64,000 bases of DNA from Ensifer adhaerens (GCF_002940685.1 NZ_PNFP01000001.1:1-64000), one strand, 5' to 3'; positions 27,107-38,515 are shown, counted from the stretch's first letter. The notes: generated by a model not told the origin, from the sequence alone. Translations and numbers: made by a program.

Positions 27107-28498
27107 ATGGCTCCCTATCAGTTCATCGAGCGGCCGTCGCCGTTCAACACCAGCGCCGGCAAGACCCTGCCGATCTTCGCCGTCACGCCGGCGCATATCG
27201 AGACGGGGACGATCGACCCGATCGCTTTGGACTGGGCGCGCAAGGCTGGCTTCACGGCCGAATCCGGTGCGGTGCTGTTGATTCCGTCCGCCGACGGCCA
27301 TCTCGGCGGCGCGCTCTTCGGCCTCGGCAGCAACCCGTCGGAAGCGCCGTTTCTTGCCGGCAAGCTCGCGCGGGCGCTGCCGGCGGGCAAGTGGCACGTC
27401 GAAACCGCGCCGCTCACCGCCAACCGGCTGGCGCTCGGCTACGGCCTCGGCTCCTATCGCTTCGAGCGCTACAAGTCCTCCAAGGGCGAGCCGCCGACGC
27501 TTTTGATCCCCGCCGACGCGGATGCGACCGACATCAAGCGCCAGCTCGCCGGTGTGTTCCTGGCGCGCGACCTCATCAACACGCCGACCAACGACATGGG
27601 GCCGGAAGCGCTCGAAGCGGCGTTTCGCGCGCTCGCCGCCCACTATAAGGCCGATGTCTCCGTCATTACCGGCGAGGCGCTGCTGACGCAGAACTTCCCA
27701 CTGGTCCACACCGTCGGCCGCGCCAGCGCCGAGGCGCCGCGGCTCATGGAGCTGCGCTGGGGCAAGAAGGGCCACAAGAAGGTGACGCTCGTCGGCAAGG
27801 GCGTGTGCTTCGATACCGGCGGTCTCGACATCAAGCCGGCGGCCTCCATGCTGCTGATGAAGAAGGACATGGGCGGTGCCGCCAACGTGCTCGGCCTGGC
27901 GCTGATGATCATGGACGCCAAGCTCAAGGTGGACCTGCGTGTCATCGTGCCGGTGGTGGAAAATTCGATCTCGGCCAATGCCTTCCGGCCGGGCGACATC
28001 TATCGCAGCCGCAAGGGGCTCACGGTTCAGATCGACAACACCGATGCCGAGGGCCGGCTGATCCTGGCTGATGCGCTCGCCTATGCCGATGAAGAAAAGA
28101 CCGACCTGCTCGTCGACATGGCGACGCTCACCGGCGCGGCCCGCGTGGCGCTCGGCCCGGACCTGCCGCCCTTCTTCACCGACGATGCCGATCTCGCCCA
28201 TGATCTCTCCGAGGCGAGCCTCGAGGTGGACGATCCGATGTGGCGCATGCCGCTCCACAATGGCTACGACAAGGATATCTCGGCCCGTATCGCCGACCTG
28301 ACCAATGCGCCGGCCGGCGGCATGGCCGGGTCGATCACTGCCGCGCTCTTCCTCAGGCGCTTCGTCACCAACGCCAAGAGCTGGGTGCATTTCGACATCT
28401 TCGGCTGGGCCCAGTCCGAACGGCCGCATTCGCCCGTTGGTGGCGAGGCACAGGCGATCCGCGCGCTCTACCAGCATATCCAGAAGATGGCGAAGTAG
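27107..28498 (+). CDS. Leucyl aminopeptidase family protein (M17)
   Basis: A 463-residue di-metal exopeptidase. The catalytic domain shows GKGVCFDTGGLDIK (about 231-244) with metal-binding Lys and Asp, MKKDMGGAA, the M17 signature NTDAEGRL (311-318), and the LTGAARVALG segment. The N-terminal domain is of the M17 type. The length is shorter than E. coli PepA (about 500), as in the PepB-like branch. I chose the ATG at 27107, 6 bases after GAGG. It releases N-terminal residues from peptides in the cytoplasm. It is followed after 87 bases by a MarR-type regulator and an NlpC/P60 protein. Confidence 0.92.
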   Translation: MAPYQFIERPSPFNTSAGKTLPIFAVTPAHIETGTIDPIALDWARKAGFTAESGAVLLIPSADGHLGGALFGLGSNPSEAPFLAGKLARALPAGKWHVETAPLTANRLALGYGLGSYRFERYKSSKGEPPTLLIPADADATDIKRQLAGVFLARDLINTPTNDMGPEALEAAFRALAAHYKADVSVITGEALLTQNFPLVHTVGRASAEAPRLMELRWGKKGHKKVTLVGKGVCFDTGGLDIKPAASMLLMKKDMGGAANVLGLALMIMDAKLKVDLRVIVPVVENSISANAFRPGDIYRSRKGLTVQIDNTDAEGRLILADALAYADEEKTDLLVDMATLTGAARVALGPDLPPFFTDDADLAHDLSEASLEVDDPMWRMPLHNGYDKDISARIADLTNAPAGGMAGSITAALFLRRFVTNAKSWVHFDIFGWAQSERPHSPVGGEAQAIRALYQHIQKMAK

Positions 28499-28538
28499 CT
28501 GCACTCGGCATATCCCGCGAAAGAAACGCTTGCGTAAC

Positions 28539-28562
28539 GATCCGCCGCTATCGTGGCGGATC
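28539..28562. promoter_or_regulatory. Dyad between aminopeptidase and MarR-type gene
   Basis: GATCCGCC-GCTATCGT-GGCGGATC is a perfect 8-bp inverted repeat, 24 bases before the regulator start. It has no T-run, so it looks more like an operator, perhaps for the regulator itself, than like a terminator. Confidence 0.4.
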
Positions 28563-28585
28563 AGTATCACGCGTAGGAGCCGCCA

Positions 28586-28936
28586 TTGCCGATCGAGCTA
28601 ACGCCCTCCCAGGCCCTCGGGCTTTGGCATTCGGTGTCGCTCGCCCAGGTCCGCGTCGACAGCCGCGATCTGACCTTGCGCCAGCTGGCGATCCTCCTGC
28701 ACATCTACCTCGTGCCGCCGCCGCACACCGTGCGCGGGCTGGCGGCGACGCTTGGCGTCACCAAGCCGGTCATCACCCGTGCGCTCGATACCATGGGCGC
28801 GCTTGGCCTTGTCGATCGCGCCCGTGATGACCGCGATCGCCGCAACGTCGTCATCAAAAGGACAGTCGAGGGTGCTCTCTATCTTGAAAAATTCGGTGAT
28901 CTGATCATTGATCAGGGCCGCAAACAGCTGAAGTGA
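28586..28936 (+). CDS. Small MarR-type winged-helix regulator, TTG start
   Basis: A 116-residue protein with a winged helix: LTLRQLAILLHIY, recognition helix TVRGLAATLGVTKPVITRALDTMGALGLV, and wing DDRDRRNVVIKRT. It is shorter than classical MarR (about 140), with reduced dimer helices. The start is TTG at 28586 after TAGGAG; no ATG fits. A dyad 24 bases upstream may be its operator. It precedes the NlpC/P60 gene by 6 bases, so it may control cell-wall turnover, but its ligand is unknown. Confidence 0.8.
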   Translation: MPIELTPSQALGLWHSVSLAQVRVDSRDLTLRQLAILLHIYLVPPPHTVRGLAATLGVTKPVITRALDTMGALGLVDRARDDRDRRNVVIKRTVEGALYLEKFGDLIIDQGRKQLK

Positions 28937-28942
28937 GTAGCC

Positions 28943-29797
28943 ATGTCGACACTGCCCGATCGCCGCCTGAATGCCTATCGCCCCGATCTCGCGGAGAGCC
29001 GCCTTCGCGGTGTCGTGCAAGCCGAACGATACGTCGAGGGCAGCGTTGCCCGGATCTCGGTTCCGGTTGCGCCGCTGCGGGCGAAACCCGACCTCACCTG
29101 CGGGACCGATACCGAACTGTTGCTCGGCGAATCGGTACGGGTGCTCGACACCAGCGAGAGCTGGTGCTGGGTGAAGGCCGATCTCGACGGCTATGTCGGC
29201 TACCTGCCGGAATACTGCCTCGCGCCGGTGGTCAGGAGCCCGACACATATCGTCTCCGCGCCGCGCACCTTCGTCTATATCGGTCATGATCTGCGCTTTC
29301 CGACCGTCTATCCGCTGTCGATGGGCAGTCGGTTGACGGTTGTCGATGAGCGCGAGACCCGGGGAACGCGCTATTTCCTGCTCGACGGCGGCCAGGCGGT
29401 CATCGCCAATCACTGCATCGAGGTCGGCAGTGTCGTGCCGGGAGACTATGTCTCGGTCGCTGCCCGCTTCGTCGAAACGCCCTACCTCTGGGGCGGTCGT
29501 TCCGGCTTCGGCATCGATTGTTCAGGCCTCGTGCAATTGTCGATGATGATGGTCGGCAGGCAAGCGCCGCGCGATTCCGACATGCAGGCGACGGGGCTGG
29601 GAACGCCGATCGCGCGCGAAGAGCTCACGCGCGGTGACCTCGTCTTCTGGAAGGGCCACGTCGCGCTGATGGAGGACGACGAAACCCTGATCCACGCCAA
29701 CGGCCACACGATGACTGTCGCGCGAGAGGGGTTGGAAGCCTCGATCGAGCGGATTGGTTGGCTCTATGAGCAACCGACGGGCTATCGCCGCCCCTGA
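28943..29797 (+). CDS. NlpC/P60 peptidase with SH3 domains
   Basis: A 284-residue protein with two bacterial SH3-like domains (about 35-95 and 105-160) and a C-terminal NlpC/P60 domain. Catalytic C193 is in FGIDCSGLVQ, the histidine in GHVALM, and the third residue is in HANGH. The family cleaves gamma-D-Glu-diamino acid bonds in cell-wall peptides. No signal peptide is visible, which suggests a cytoplasmic peptide-recycling role, like dipeptidyl-peptidase VI. The aminopeptidase two genes upstream supports this. It follows the MarR gene by 6 bases and converges with the reductase. Confidence 0.9.
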   Translation: MSTLPDRRLNAYRPDLAESRLRGVVQAERYVEGSVARISVPVAPLRAKPDLTCGTDTELLLGESVRVLDTSESWCWVKADLDGYVGYLPEYCLAPVVRSPTHIVSAPRTFVYIGHDLRFPTVYPLSMGSRLTVVDERETRGTRYFLLDGGQAVIANHCIEVGSVVPGDYVSVAARFVETPYLWGGRSGFGIDCSGLVQLSMMMVGRQAPRDSDMQATGLGTPIAREELTRGDLVFWKGHVALMEDDETLIHANGHTMTVAREGLEASIERIGWLYEQPTGYRRP

Positions 29798-29833
29798 TCC
29801 GGTAGCCGGCCGCCGCGGCAGGCCGGCGCGTCA

Positions 29834-30793
29834 TCAATAGCCGGCTACTTTATCAACCACATGTTCGAGCGCCTGTCCGCTTTCGAAGCGCGCGATCTGC
29901 TGCTCCACATGGCGGAAGAGCGCCTTGACGTCGGAGGATGCCGCCACGTGTGGCGTGACATAGACGTTGGGCATCGTCCAGAAGCGGCTGTCAGTCGAAA
30001 GTGGTTCCTGCTCGAAGACATCCAGCGAGGCGCCGCCGAGAACGCCGCTGTCGAGCGCCTTGAGGATATCGGCTTCCACCTGGCTGCCGCCGCGGCCGGC
30101 ATTGATGAACACGGGCGCGCCGAACGGTCCGTCGCGGCTCAACCGGGCAAACAGGCGCAGGTTGAAGATGCCGCGGGTATCCGGCGTGAGCGGCAGCAGG
30201 CCGACGAGAAAATCCGTGCGCGCCAGGAAGGTGTCGAGTTCGTCGCCGCCGAAGGTCTCGATGCCGGCGACGTCGCGCTTGCCGCGCGACCAGCCGATCA
30301 CCTTGAAGCCCATGGCCGAGAGCTTGCGGGCGGCGTCCTGGCCGAGCACGCCCATGCCCATGATGCCGACGGTGATGTCGGCGGCTTCGGGCTGGGTCAG
30401 GTCGCGCCATTCGCGCCTTGCCGCCTGCGCCTCGTAGGCACGGTGCTGACGCAGGTGCAGAAGGCACTGCATGACCACCCACTCGCTCATGCGCGTCGTC
30501 AGCGTCTGGTCGACGAAGCGCACCAGCGGCACCTCGGGGAGACCGGGCAGCGTCAGCACATGATCGACGCCGGCGCCGCCGGAGAACACCACCTTGAGGT
30601 CCGGCGCCCGGTCGAAAAGATCCGGTGCCGACTTCCACACCACCGCATAGTCGATGCCGGAGAGGTTGCGGCTGTGGTGCACGGCATCGGCTCGGTTGAT
30701 CACCTCGCGATCGGGGAAAGCGCCGCGAAGCGCCGCCTCGACTTCCTCTGGAATGAATTTCAGATCGACGATGACGGGGCTCTTTGCGGACAT
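29834..30793 (-). CDS. Glyoxylate/hydroxypyruvate reductase A-like (GhrA family)
   Basis: A 319-residue D-2-hydroxyacid dehydrogenase. The NAD(P) fold has GIMGMGVLGQDAARKL (about 140-155). The catalytic residues appear as R in INAGRGGSQVE, E in DVFEQEPL, and H in VTPHVAAS. The sequence follows the GhrA subgroup, which reduces glyoxylate and hydroxypyruvate with NADPH. It begins 8 bases after the yejF stop on the same strand, so it belongs to the peptide importer operon. The metabolic reason for this is not clear. Confidence 0.88.
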   Translation of the reverse strand: MSAKSPVIVDLKFIPEEVEAALRGAFPDREVINRADAVHHSRNLSGIDYAVVWKSAPDLFDRAPDLKVVFSGGAGVDHVLTLPGLPEVPLVRFVDQTLTTRMSEWVVMQCLLHLRQHRAYEAQAARREWRDLTQPEAADITVGIMGMGVLGQDAARKLSAMGFKVIGWSRGKRDVAGIETFGGDELDTFLARTDFLVGLLPLTPDTRGIFNLRLFARLSRDGPFGAPVFINAGRGGSQVEADILKALDSGVLGGASLDVFEQEPLSTDSRFWTMPNVYVTPHVAASSDVKALFRHVEQQIARFESGQALEHVVDKVAGY

Positions 30794-30801
30794 TCGGACA
30801 C

Positions 30802-32430
<1,629 letters not shown>

Positions 32431-32438
32431 CGTCGCGC

Positions 32439-33575
32439 TCACCGGAACGTCTTTCTCGGATCGAAGGCATCGCGCGTCGCTTCGCCGACGAAGATCAGCA
32501 GCGACAGCATCAACGACATGACGCAGAAGGCCGTCAGCCCGAGCCAGGGCGCCTGCAGGTTGGATTTGCCCTGGGCGATCATCTCGCCAAGTGACGGCGA
32601 TCCCGGCGGCATGCCGAAGCCGAGGAAGTCGAGCGAGGTCAGAGTCGTGATCGAACCCGAGAGGATGAAGGGCAGGAAGGTCAGCGTCGCCACCATCGCG
32701 TTCGGCAGGAGGTGGCGATACATGATCGTGCCATTGCCGACGCCGAGCGCCCGCGCGGCGTTCACATACTCGAAATTGCGCGCCCGCAGGAACTCGGCGC
32801 GCACGACGCCGACGAAGCCGACCCAGGAAAACAAGAGCATGATGCCGAGCAGGATGAAGAAGCCGGGCGGCAGGATCGCGGCGATGATCAACAGGATGTA
32901 GAGCACCGGCATCGACGACCAGATCTCGATGAAGCGCTGCATCAGGAGATCGGTCCAGCCGCCGAAGTAACCCTGGATGGCGCCGGCGGTAACACCGATC
33001 ACCGCCGAGGCAATGGTCAGTGTCAGGCCAAAGAGCACCGAGATGCGGAAGCCGTAGATCATCCGCGCAAAGACGTCGCGGGCCTGGTCGTCGGTGCCGA
33101 GCCAGTTGAGGTTGCCGACGATGCAGTTGCGATCGTTGGTCTTGTCCGGATAGGCGGAGCAGCGCTCCTCCTTGTCCATCAGCCAGAAGGGCTTGGTCGG
33201 TGCCGAATGCGGGATGTTGGAATTGACCGTCTGATAGGAATAGCGCACCGGCGGCCAGATCATCCAGCCATTGGCCTCGATCTCGTCGCGGATGAAGTCG
33301 GAGCGGTAGTCGGTCTCGGCAAGAAAGCCGCCGAACCTTTCCTCCGGATAGTCGATGACGACGGGGAACAGAAGCTCGCCCTTGTAGGAGGCGACAATCG
33401 GCCTGTCATTGGCGATGAGCTCGCCGACCAGGCTGAGCCCGAACAGCGCCAGGAACAGCCAGAGCGACCAGTAGCCGCGTCGGTTCGCCTTGAAATTCTG
33501 CCAGCGGCGCTGGTTGACCGGCGAGAGCCAGCCACGCGGAGCCGCAGCCGTCGGGGAAGCCGTCACATCAGCCAT
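32439..33575 (-). CDS. yejE: YejE-type ABC permease
   Basis: A 378-residue inner-membrane permease. A cytoplasmic N-terminus with WQNFKANRRGYWSLW precedes the first helix. A large periplasmic loop carries two cysteines (RCSAYPDKTNDRNCIVG), and a BPD_transp_1 domain holds the EAA-like loop ARALGVGNGTIMYRHLLPNA. It pairs with YejB to form the pore. Its ATG shares one base with the yejB stop (TGATG) and its end overlaps the possible GTG of yejF, so the operon is tightly coupled. Confidence 0.93.
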   Translation of the reverse strand: MADVTASPTAAAPRGWLSPVNQRRWQNFKANRRGYWSLWLFLALFGLSLVGELIANDRPIVASYKGELLFPVVIDYPEERFGGFLAETDYRSDFIRDEIEANGWMIWPPVRYSYQTVNSNIPHSAPTKPFWLMDKEERCSAYPDKTNDRNCIVGNLNWLGTDDQARDVFARMIYGFRISVLFGLTLTIASAVIGVTAGAIQGYFGGWTDLLMQRFIEIWSSMPVLYILLIIAAILPPGFFILLGIMLLFSWVGFVGVVRAEFLRARNFEYVNAARALGVGNGTIMYRHLLPNAMVATLTFLPFILSGSITTLTSLDFLGFGMPPGSPSLGEMIAQGKSNLQAPWLGLTAFCVMSLMLSLLIFVGEATRDAFDPRKTFR

Positions 33576-34657
33576 CAGACATCCCTCCGCTCGAAGTCGA
33601 TGCGCGGATCGACCCAGGTGTAGATGAGGTCCGAAAGCAGGCTGACGAGCAGTCCCATCAGCGAGAAGATGAAGAGGGTGGCAAAAACGATCGGATAGTC
33701 GCGCTTGACGACGGAATCATAGCCGAGGCGCCCGAGGCCATCGAGCGAGAAGATGTATTCGATCAGAAGCGAGCCGGTGAAGAAGGCCGAGATGAAGGCG
33801 CCGGGAAAGCCGGCGATGATGATCAGCATGGCGTTGCGGAAGACGTGACCATAGAGCACCTGGCGGTCGGTGAGCCCCTTGGCCCGCGCCGTCGTCACAT
33901 ACTGCTTCTTGATCTCGTCGATGAACGAGTTCTTGGTCAGCAGCGTCGTCGTCGCGAAGGCCGAAAGCAGCAACGTCACGAGCGGCAGCGTCATGTGCCA
34001 GATGTAGTCGAGGATCTTCTGCCACCAGGGCAGATCCCAGAAATTGTCGGAGACGATGCCGCGCAGCGGGAACCAGTCGAAGAACGAGCCGCCGGCAAAG
34101 ACGACGATCAGCAGGATGCCGAAGAGGAAGCTCGGCACGGCATAACCGACGACGATGATGCCGGAGGTCCAGACGTCGAAGGCGGAGCCGTCGGACACCG
34201 CCTTCTTGATGCCGAGCGGGATCGAGATCGCGTAGGAAAACAAGAGGATCCAGAGACCGAGCGAGATCGAGACCGGCATCTTCTCCTTGATGAGATCGAT
34301 GACCGAGGTGTTGCGGAAGAAGCTCTCGCCGAAATCGAAGCGCATATAGTTCCACATCATCGTGGCGAAGCGCTCGAGCGGCGGCTTGTCGAAGCCGAAC
34401 TGCTTTTCGAGTTTGGCGATGAATTCCGGGTCGAGCCCTTGAGCGCCGCGATAGCGCCCGCCTTCGTCGCCGCCGGCTTGCATCAGGTCGCCGCTGCTGC
34501 CCGACAGGCGATCGGAGCCGCCGGCATTGGTGAGGTCCGAAATCACCTGTTCGACCGGGCCGCCCGGCGCGAATTGCACCACGATGAAGGAGATCGCCAT
34601 GATCCCGAAGATCGTCGGGATCATCAGAAGCAGGCGGCGCAGGATGTAGGCACCCAT
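33575..34657 (-). CDS. yejB: YejB-type ABC permease
   Basis: A 360-residue inner-membrane permease beginning [19 protein letters not shown], the usual DppB/OppB-like first helix. A periplasmic region with Gly/Ser-rich sequence follows. The EAA loop [22 protein letters not shown] precedes the last helices. Length fits YejB (about 364). It follows yejA by 171 bases, a gap longer than others in this operon, which could reduce expression relative to the binding protein. Confidence 0.93.
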   Translation of the reverse strand: MGAYILRRLLLMIPTIFGIMAISFIVVQFAPGGPVEQVISDLTNAGGSDRLSGSSGDLMQAGGDEGGRYRGAQGLDPEFIAKLEKQFGFDKPPLERFATMMWNYMRFDFGESFFRNTSVIDLIKEKMPVSISLGLWILLFSYAISIPLGIKKAVSDGSAFDVWTSGIIVVGYAVPSFLFGILLIVVFAGGSFFDWFPLRGIVSDNFWDLPWWQKILDYIWHMTLPLVTLLLSAFATTTLLTKNSFIDEIKKQYVTTARAKGLTDRQVLYGHVFRNAMLIIIAGFPGAFISAFFTGSLLIEYIFSLDGLGRLGYDSVVKRDYPIVFATLFIFSLMGLLVSLLSDLIYTWVDPRIDFERRDV

Positions 34658-34828
34658 CAGGCGAGCCTTTCGATCGACGTGTGGGCGCGGGCCCGGACCG
34701 GCGAAGCGTCGGCATGCCGTCTATGATGTCTCAATCCCTGTGTCTCCTTGCGGGGCCCGCATCGGGGCCTGTTTCAGTGATTCGTTTTTTTGCATTTGGA
34801 ATCGAGACGCCATTCGAGCGCAAGGACT

Positions 34829-36682
34829 TCATTTGGGGGAGGCGTTTTTCGACCACCAGATCGTCGGGAAGCCGATCGCGTAAGTCGGAAGTTCGGCGGG
34901 ACGGGAAAATTTGTCCCAGTAGGCGATGTTCATGTCGCGCTTGTAGTAAAGCGGCACGACGTAATTGTGGGCGAGCAGCACGCGGTCGAGCGCCTTGGTC
35001 GCCGCCACCAGCGTGTCGCGGTCCTTCGCGAAGATGACCTTGTTGATCAGCGCGTCGACACCCGGATCGGCAATGCCGGCATAGTTTCTGGAACCCTGTT
35101 CCGTGGCGGAACGCGAACCCCAGTAGTCGAGCTGCTCGTTGCCGGGGCTCAGCGTCTGTGCCCAGACGATCCACGTCATGTCGTAGTCGAAGGCGCGTGT
35201 CCGGTTGGTGTACTGCGAGGCATCGACGGTGCGCACACGCGCGTCGATCCCGATCTTCTTCAGGTTCTGGGCATAGGGAAGCGCCACGCGCTCGAGCGTG
35301 TCGCTGCTGAGCAGGATCTCGAACGAGAAGGGCTTGCCTGTCTTTGCCTCGACCATCCGGTTGCCCTTGAGCTCGAAGCCGGCCTCCTTCAGGAGCGCGA
35401 TCGCCTGGCGAAGGTTGTCGCGTCCCGCCTGCGGGGTGCCGCCGACCGGGTTCTTGTACGGTGCCGTGAACACTTCCGGCGGCACCTTGTCCTTCACTTC
35501 CTCGAGGATCGCCAGCTCCGCGTCCTGGGGCAGGCCCGACGAGGCAAGATCGGTGTTCCAGAAGTAGCTGTCGACGCGCGTATACTGGTTGTAGAACACC
35601 GTGCGGTTCATTTCCTCGAAGTCGAGGGCAAAGTTCAGCGCCTGGCGCACCCTTTCGTCATTGAAGGGCGCCCGGCGCATGTTCGGGACCAGGGCCTGCA
35701 TGACGCCGGTGGCCCGCAACGGATTGGGCAGGCTCTCACGCTTGACGCGACCGTCCTTGACAGCCGGGAAATCATAACCGGTCGCCCAGCGGGCCGCGAT
35801 GTTCTCAAGCCAGTAATCGCTGTTTCCCGACCGAAACGCCTCGAACTCGACATCCCGGTCGCCGAAGAAGGTGTAGCTGATCGAGCCGAAATTGTTCTGA
35901 CCGACATTGACGTTCAGTGATTTGCCCCAATAGTCGTCTCTCAGCTCGTAGCGAACGGACGCGCCGGCCGAAAATGCGGCGATCTTGTAGGGGCCGGATC
36001 CCATCACCGGTTCCAGCGTTGTCTTGGTGATGTCGCGCGGCTTGCCGTCCGGTCCCTGCCCTTCCCACCAGTGTTTCGGTAGAATCTGCAACTGGCCGAG
36101 GATGTTGGGCAGCTCGCGGTTGTTCTTCTGGTCGAAGTGGAAGGTGACGTCGCGTTCGCCGGTCTTTTCCGCCGAGGTCACGTGCTTGTAATAGTTGGCG
36201 TAGAGCGGATCGAGCTCCTTGCTCTTGTCTAGGCTGAAGACGACGTCTTCCGGGGTCACAGGCTTCCCGTCCGCCCACTTGGCTTCCTGCCGCAGGCGGA
36301 ACGTGGCGGACGAAATGTCTGCGGGGTACGATACGCCTTCCGCCAGCAGCCCGTAGCCGGTGGAGATCTCGTCGTCGGCGGATTTCAGCAATGTGTCGAA
36401 GACGAGCGCCAGTCCCACTGCGGGCTGTCCCTTGTCGAGAACCGGGTTGAAGGTGTCAAAGGTTCCGGTGGTCGACAGTTTGACGTCGCCGCCCTTCGGC
36501 GCCTCGGGGTTGACGTAATCGTAGTGGGGGAAATCCGGGGCGTATTTCAGCTTGTCGATGAGGGAGAGGCCGTGATGCCAATCGGCGTGGTCGGCTTGCG
36601 CTGCAGGAGGAAGAAGGAGAAGTGTCGCTGCCAAAAGCGGCGCTGCAATCCCAGATTTCACGATCCTGCAGAAGTGTGGCAT
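34829..36682 (-). CDS. yejA: YejA-type periplasmic peptide-binding protein
   Basis: A 617-residue solute-binding protein of the SBP_bac_5 family. The ATG at 36682 gives a clean signal peptide (residues 8-30, ending PPAAQADHA), and AAGGGG lies 10 bases before it. Further upstream in-frame sequence has no export signal and runs into the divergent mepA region. The core shows YDYVNPEAPKGGDVKLS and WADGKPVTPEDVVFSLD, typical of the YejA/oligopeptide-binding branch. It captures peptides for YejBEF. Confidence 0.93.
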   Translation of the reverse strand: MPHFCRIVKSGIAAPLLAATLLLLPPAAQADHADWHHGLSLIDKLKYAPDFPHYDYVNPEAPKGGDVKLSTTGTFDTFNPVLDKGQPAVGLALVFDTLLKSADDEISTGYGLLAEGVSYPADISSATFRLRQEAKWADGKPVTPEDVVFSLDKSKELDPLYANYYKHVTSAEKTGERDVTFHFDQKNNRELPNILGQLQILPKHWWEGQGPDGKPRDITKTTLEPVMGSGPYKIAAFSAGASVRYELRDDYWGKSLNVNVGQNNFGSISYTFFGDRDVEFEAFRSGNSDYWLENIAARWATGYDFPAVKDGRVKRESLPNPLRATGVMQALVPNMRRAPFNDERVRQALNFALDFEEMNRTVFYNQYTRVDSYFWNTDLASSGLPQDAELAILEEVKDKVPPEVFTAPYKNPVGGTPQAGRDNLRQAIALLKEAGFELKGNRMVEAKTGKPFSFEILLSSDTLERVALPYAQNLKKIGIDARVRTVDASQYTNRTRAFDYDMTWIVWAQTLSPGNEQLDYWGSRSATEQGSRNYAGIADPGVDALINKVIFAKDRDTLVAATKALDRVLLAHNYVVPLYYKRDMNIAYWDKFSRPAELPTYAIGFPTIWWSKNASPK

Positions 36683-36899
36683 CCAGCCTGTACCCCTTAA
36701 ATTCAATGTTCTTTTTCGCGAGCATAGGCCAAATCCGGGCAATTGACAGGCACTGCCGCAAATCAGGCGAATTTTTTGAGTCACATCGAGGTGAGGCGCG
36801 TGATTCACAAGGCTGAGGCAACGACGGGGCCCTACATTGGGGGCTCGCTGGGTCTGGCGGCCGTGCTCCGCACCGGCGAGACAAACGGGACGAGATTCA

Positions 36900-37952
36900 A
36901 TGATTGCTCCATTTCGACGTTGCGGCTCGGCGTTTCTTGCGCTGTTGCTCGGAACAAGCCTTCTGATCGCCGATAGCGCCGCGGCGGACGAAACGCCGGC
37001 CAAGACGCTCTTCGGTGCCAAGGCTCTGCCTGCCGAGATGGCGGCAAATTCCTACGGCTTCTATGCGAAAGGATGCCTTGCCGGCGGGGTCGCCATTCCG
37101 ACCGACGGGCCCACCTGGCAGGCGATGCGGCTGTCGCGCAACCGCCGCTGGGGCCACCCGCAGATGATCGCGCTGATCGAGCAGTTTTCCCACGACGCGG
37201 CCGACAAGGTCGGCTGGCCGGGGCTGCTGCTCGGCGATATCTCGCAGCCGCGCGGCGGGCCGATGCTGTCGGGCCACGCCTCGCACCAGATCGGGCTGGA
37301 TGCCGATATCTGGCTGACGCCGATGCCTCAGCGCACGCTCACCTATCGCGAGCGCGAGGACGTCTCCGCGACCTCGATGCTGCAGAAGAACAAGTTCCTG
37401 ACGGTCGATCGGTCGATCTGGACGCCGAAGCACGCGCAGCTGATCATGCTGGCGGCGAGCTATCCGCAGGTGGAGCGCGTCTTCGTCAATCCGGCGATCA
37501 AGAAGAAGCTTTGCGATACCTGGACGGGCGACCGCACCAACCTCGGCAAGGTCCGGCCGATCTACGGCCACGACTACCACTTCCACATTCGCATCAAGTG
37601 CCCGGCGGGCGCGTCGACCTGCAAGGACCAGGCGGCGGTGCCGGAAGGCGATGGCTGCGACAAGTCGCTGGCCTGGTGGTTCACGGACGAGCCATGGGCG
37701 AAGCCGACCAAGAAGCCGGACGCAAAGCCGGTCAAGCCGAAGGTGACGACGCTCGCCGATCTGCCGAAAGCCTGCGCTCTGGTGCTGAACGGCCCGGCGC
37801 CCGCTTCGGAAGCGGCCGTCACCTATGGCACGGCCTATCGGGCCGCCGCACCGGTCGCGGCGACCGAAAGCATCGAGCAGGTGATCGGCGCTTCCGGCGA
37901 CGTTCCTCCGGCCGATATCCCCGTGCCGATGGCGCGTCCGGCGCTGCAATAG
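36900..37952 (+). CDS. mepA: Penicillin-insensitive murein endopeptidase (M74)
   Basis: A 350-residue secreted zinc endopeptidase with a signal peptide (about 10-30, ending SAAADE). The metal site appears as SGHASHQIGLDADIWL (about 127-142) and the C-terminal GHDYHFHIRIKCP (about 224-236). Several cysteines (KGC, LCDTW, IKCPAGASTC, GDGC) suggest periplasmic disulfides as in E. coli MepA. It cuts the D-Ala-mDAP crosslink of peptidoglycan. A Pro/Lys-rich region and a tail of about 70 residues extend it beyond the E. coli protein. The start is the ATG at 36900 after GGGACGAG. It is divergent from yejA. Confidence 0.93.
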   Translation: MIAPFRRCGSAFLALLLGTSLLIADSAAADETPAKTLFGAKALPAEMAANSYGFYAKGCLAGGVAIPTDGPTWQAMRLSRNRRWGHPQMIALIEQFSHDAADKVGWPGLLLGDISQPRGGPMLSGHASHQIGLDADIWLTPMPQRTLTYREREDVSATSMLQKNKFLTVDRSIWTPKHAQLIMLAASYPQVERVFVNPAIKKKLCDTWTGDRTNLGKVRPIYGHDYHFHIRIKCPAGASTCKDQAAVPEGDGCDKSLAWWFTDEPWAKPTKKPDAKPVKPKVTTLADLPKACALVLNGPAPASEAAVTYGTAYRAAAPVAATESIEQVIGASGDVPPADIPVPMARPALQ

Positions 37953-38052
37953 GGCAGGGACGCGGGCAATGGGGAGGCATCAGCCTTCCCAATCCCGCGG
38001 CGCTCATGTATAGGGCAATCAAATCGATTTAAATACGGATGCGAGGCCCGCA

Positions 38053-38433
38053 ATGGCGGATCGGAAATGTGTTGCGCTGATCGCGCATGATCAGAAGAAG
38101 GACGATCTTGCCGCCTTTGCCAAGGCGCACGAGGACGTTCTGAGCGACTGGCGCATCGTCGCCACTGGCACGACCGGCGGCCGCGTCCTCGACGTTTGCC
38201 CGGGCCTCGATATCACCCGGCTGAAAAGCGGGCCCCTCGGCGGCGACCAGCAGATCGGCGCGATGATCGCCACCGGCGAGGTGCAGTTGCTGATCTTCTT
38301 CGTCGATCCCCTGACCGCCATGCCGCATGATGTCGATGTCAAGGCGCTGATGCGTCTCGCCATCGTCTACGACATTCCGATGGCGCTCAACCGCGCAACG
38401 GCCGAGCAGTTGATCGACCTGAACCCCAGATGA
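38053..38433 (+). CDS. mgsA: Methylglyoxal synthase
   Basis: A 126-residue enzyme converting dihydroxyacetone phosphate to methylglyoxal and phosphate. It shows the phosphate-site segment ATGTTGG (about 37-43), the catalytic D65 in [11 protein letters not shown], and H92 in [10 protein letters not shown]. It is near the shorter family length (E. coli 152). It offers a bypass of lower glycolysis under phosphate limitation. It precedes glucokinase on the same strand with a 120-base gap, and may be transcribed separately. Confidence 0.94.
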   Translation: MADRKCVALIAHDQKKDDLAAFAKAHEDVLSDWRIVATGTTGGRVLDVCPGLDITRLKSGPLGGDQQIGAMIATGEVQLLIFFVDPLTAMPHDVDVKALMRLAIVYDIPMALNRATAEQLIDLNPR

Positions 38434-38500
38434 TTCGGGCAATCGCCTCTCGGCGGGCGGATGCGAACTGAAATCCTCCCGCACTTTTCCTCGTCCCGCT

Positions 38501-38515
38501 CTGTCTGATAGACAG
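38501..38515. promoter_or_regulatory. Short dyad before glucokinase
   Basis: CTGTCT-GAT-AGACAG is a perfect 6-bp inverted repeat located 39-53 bases before the glk start. It is a possible operator for a sugar-responsive regulator. No matching regulator gene is seen. Confidence 0.3.

Noticed and set aside
27068-28570. 500-codon minus-strand frame opposite the aminopeptidase
   Set aside because: It is the complementary shadow of a GC-rich gene; the plus strand carries the M17 signature.
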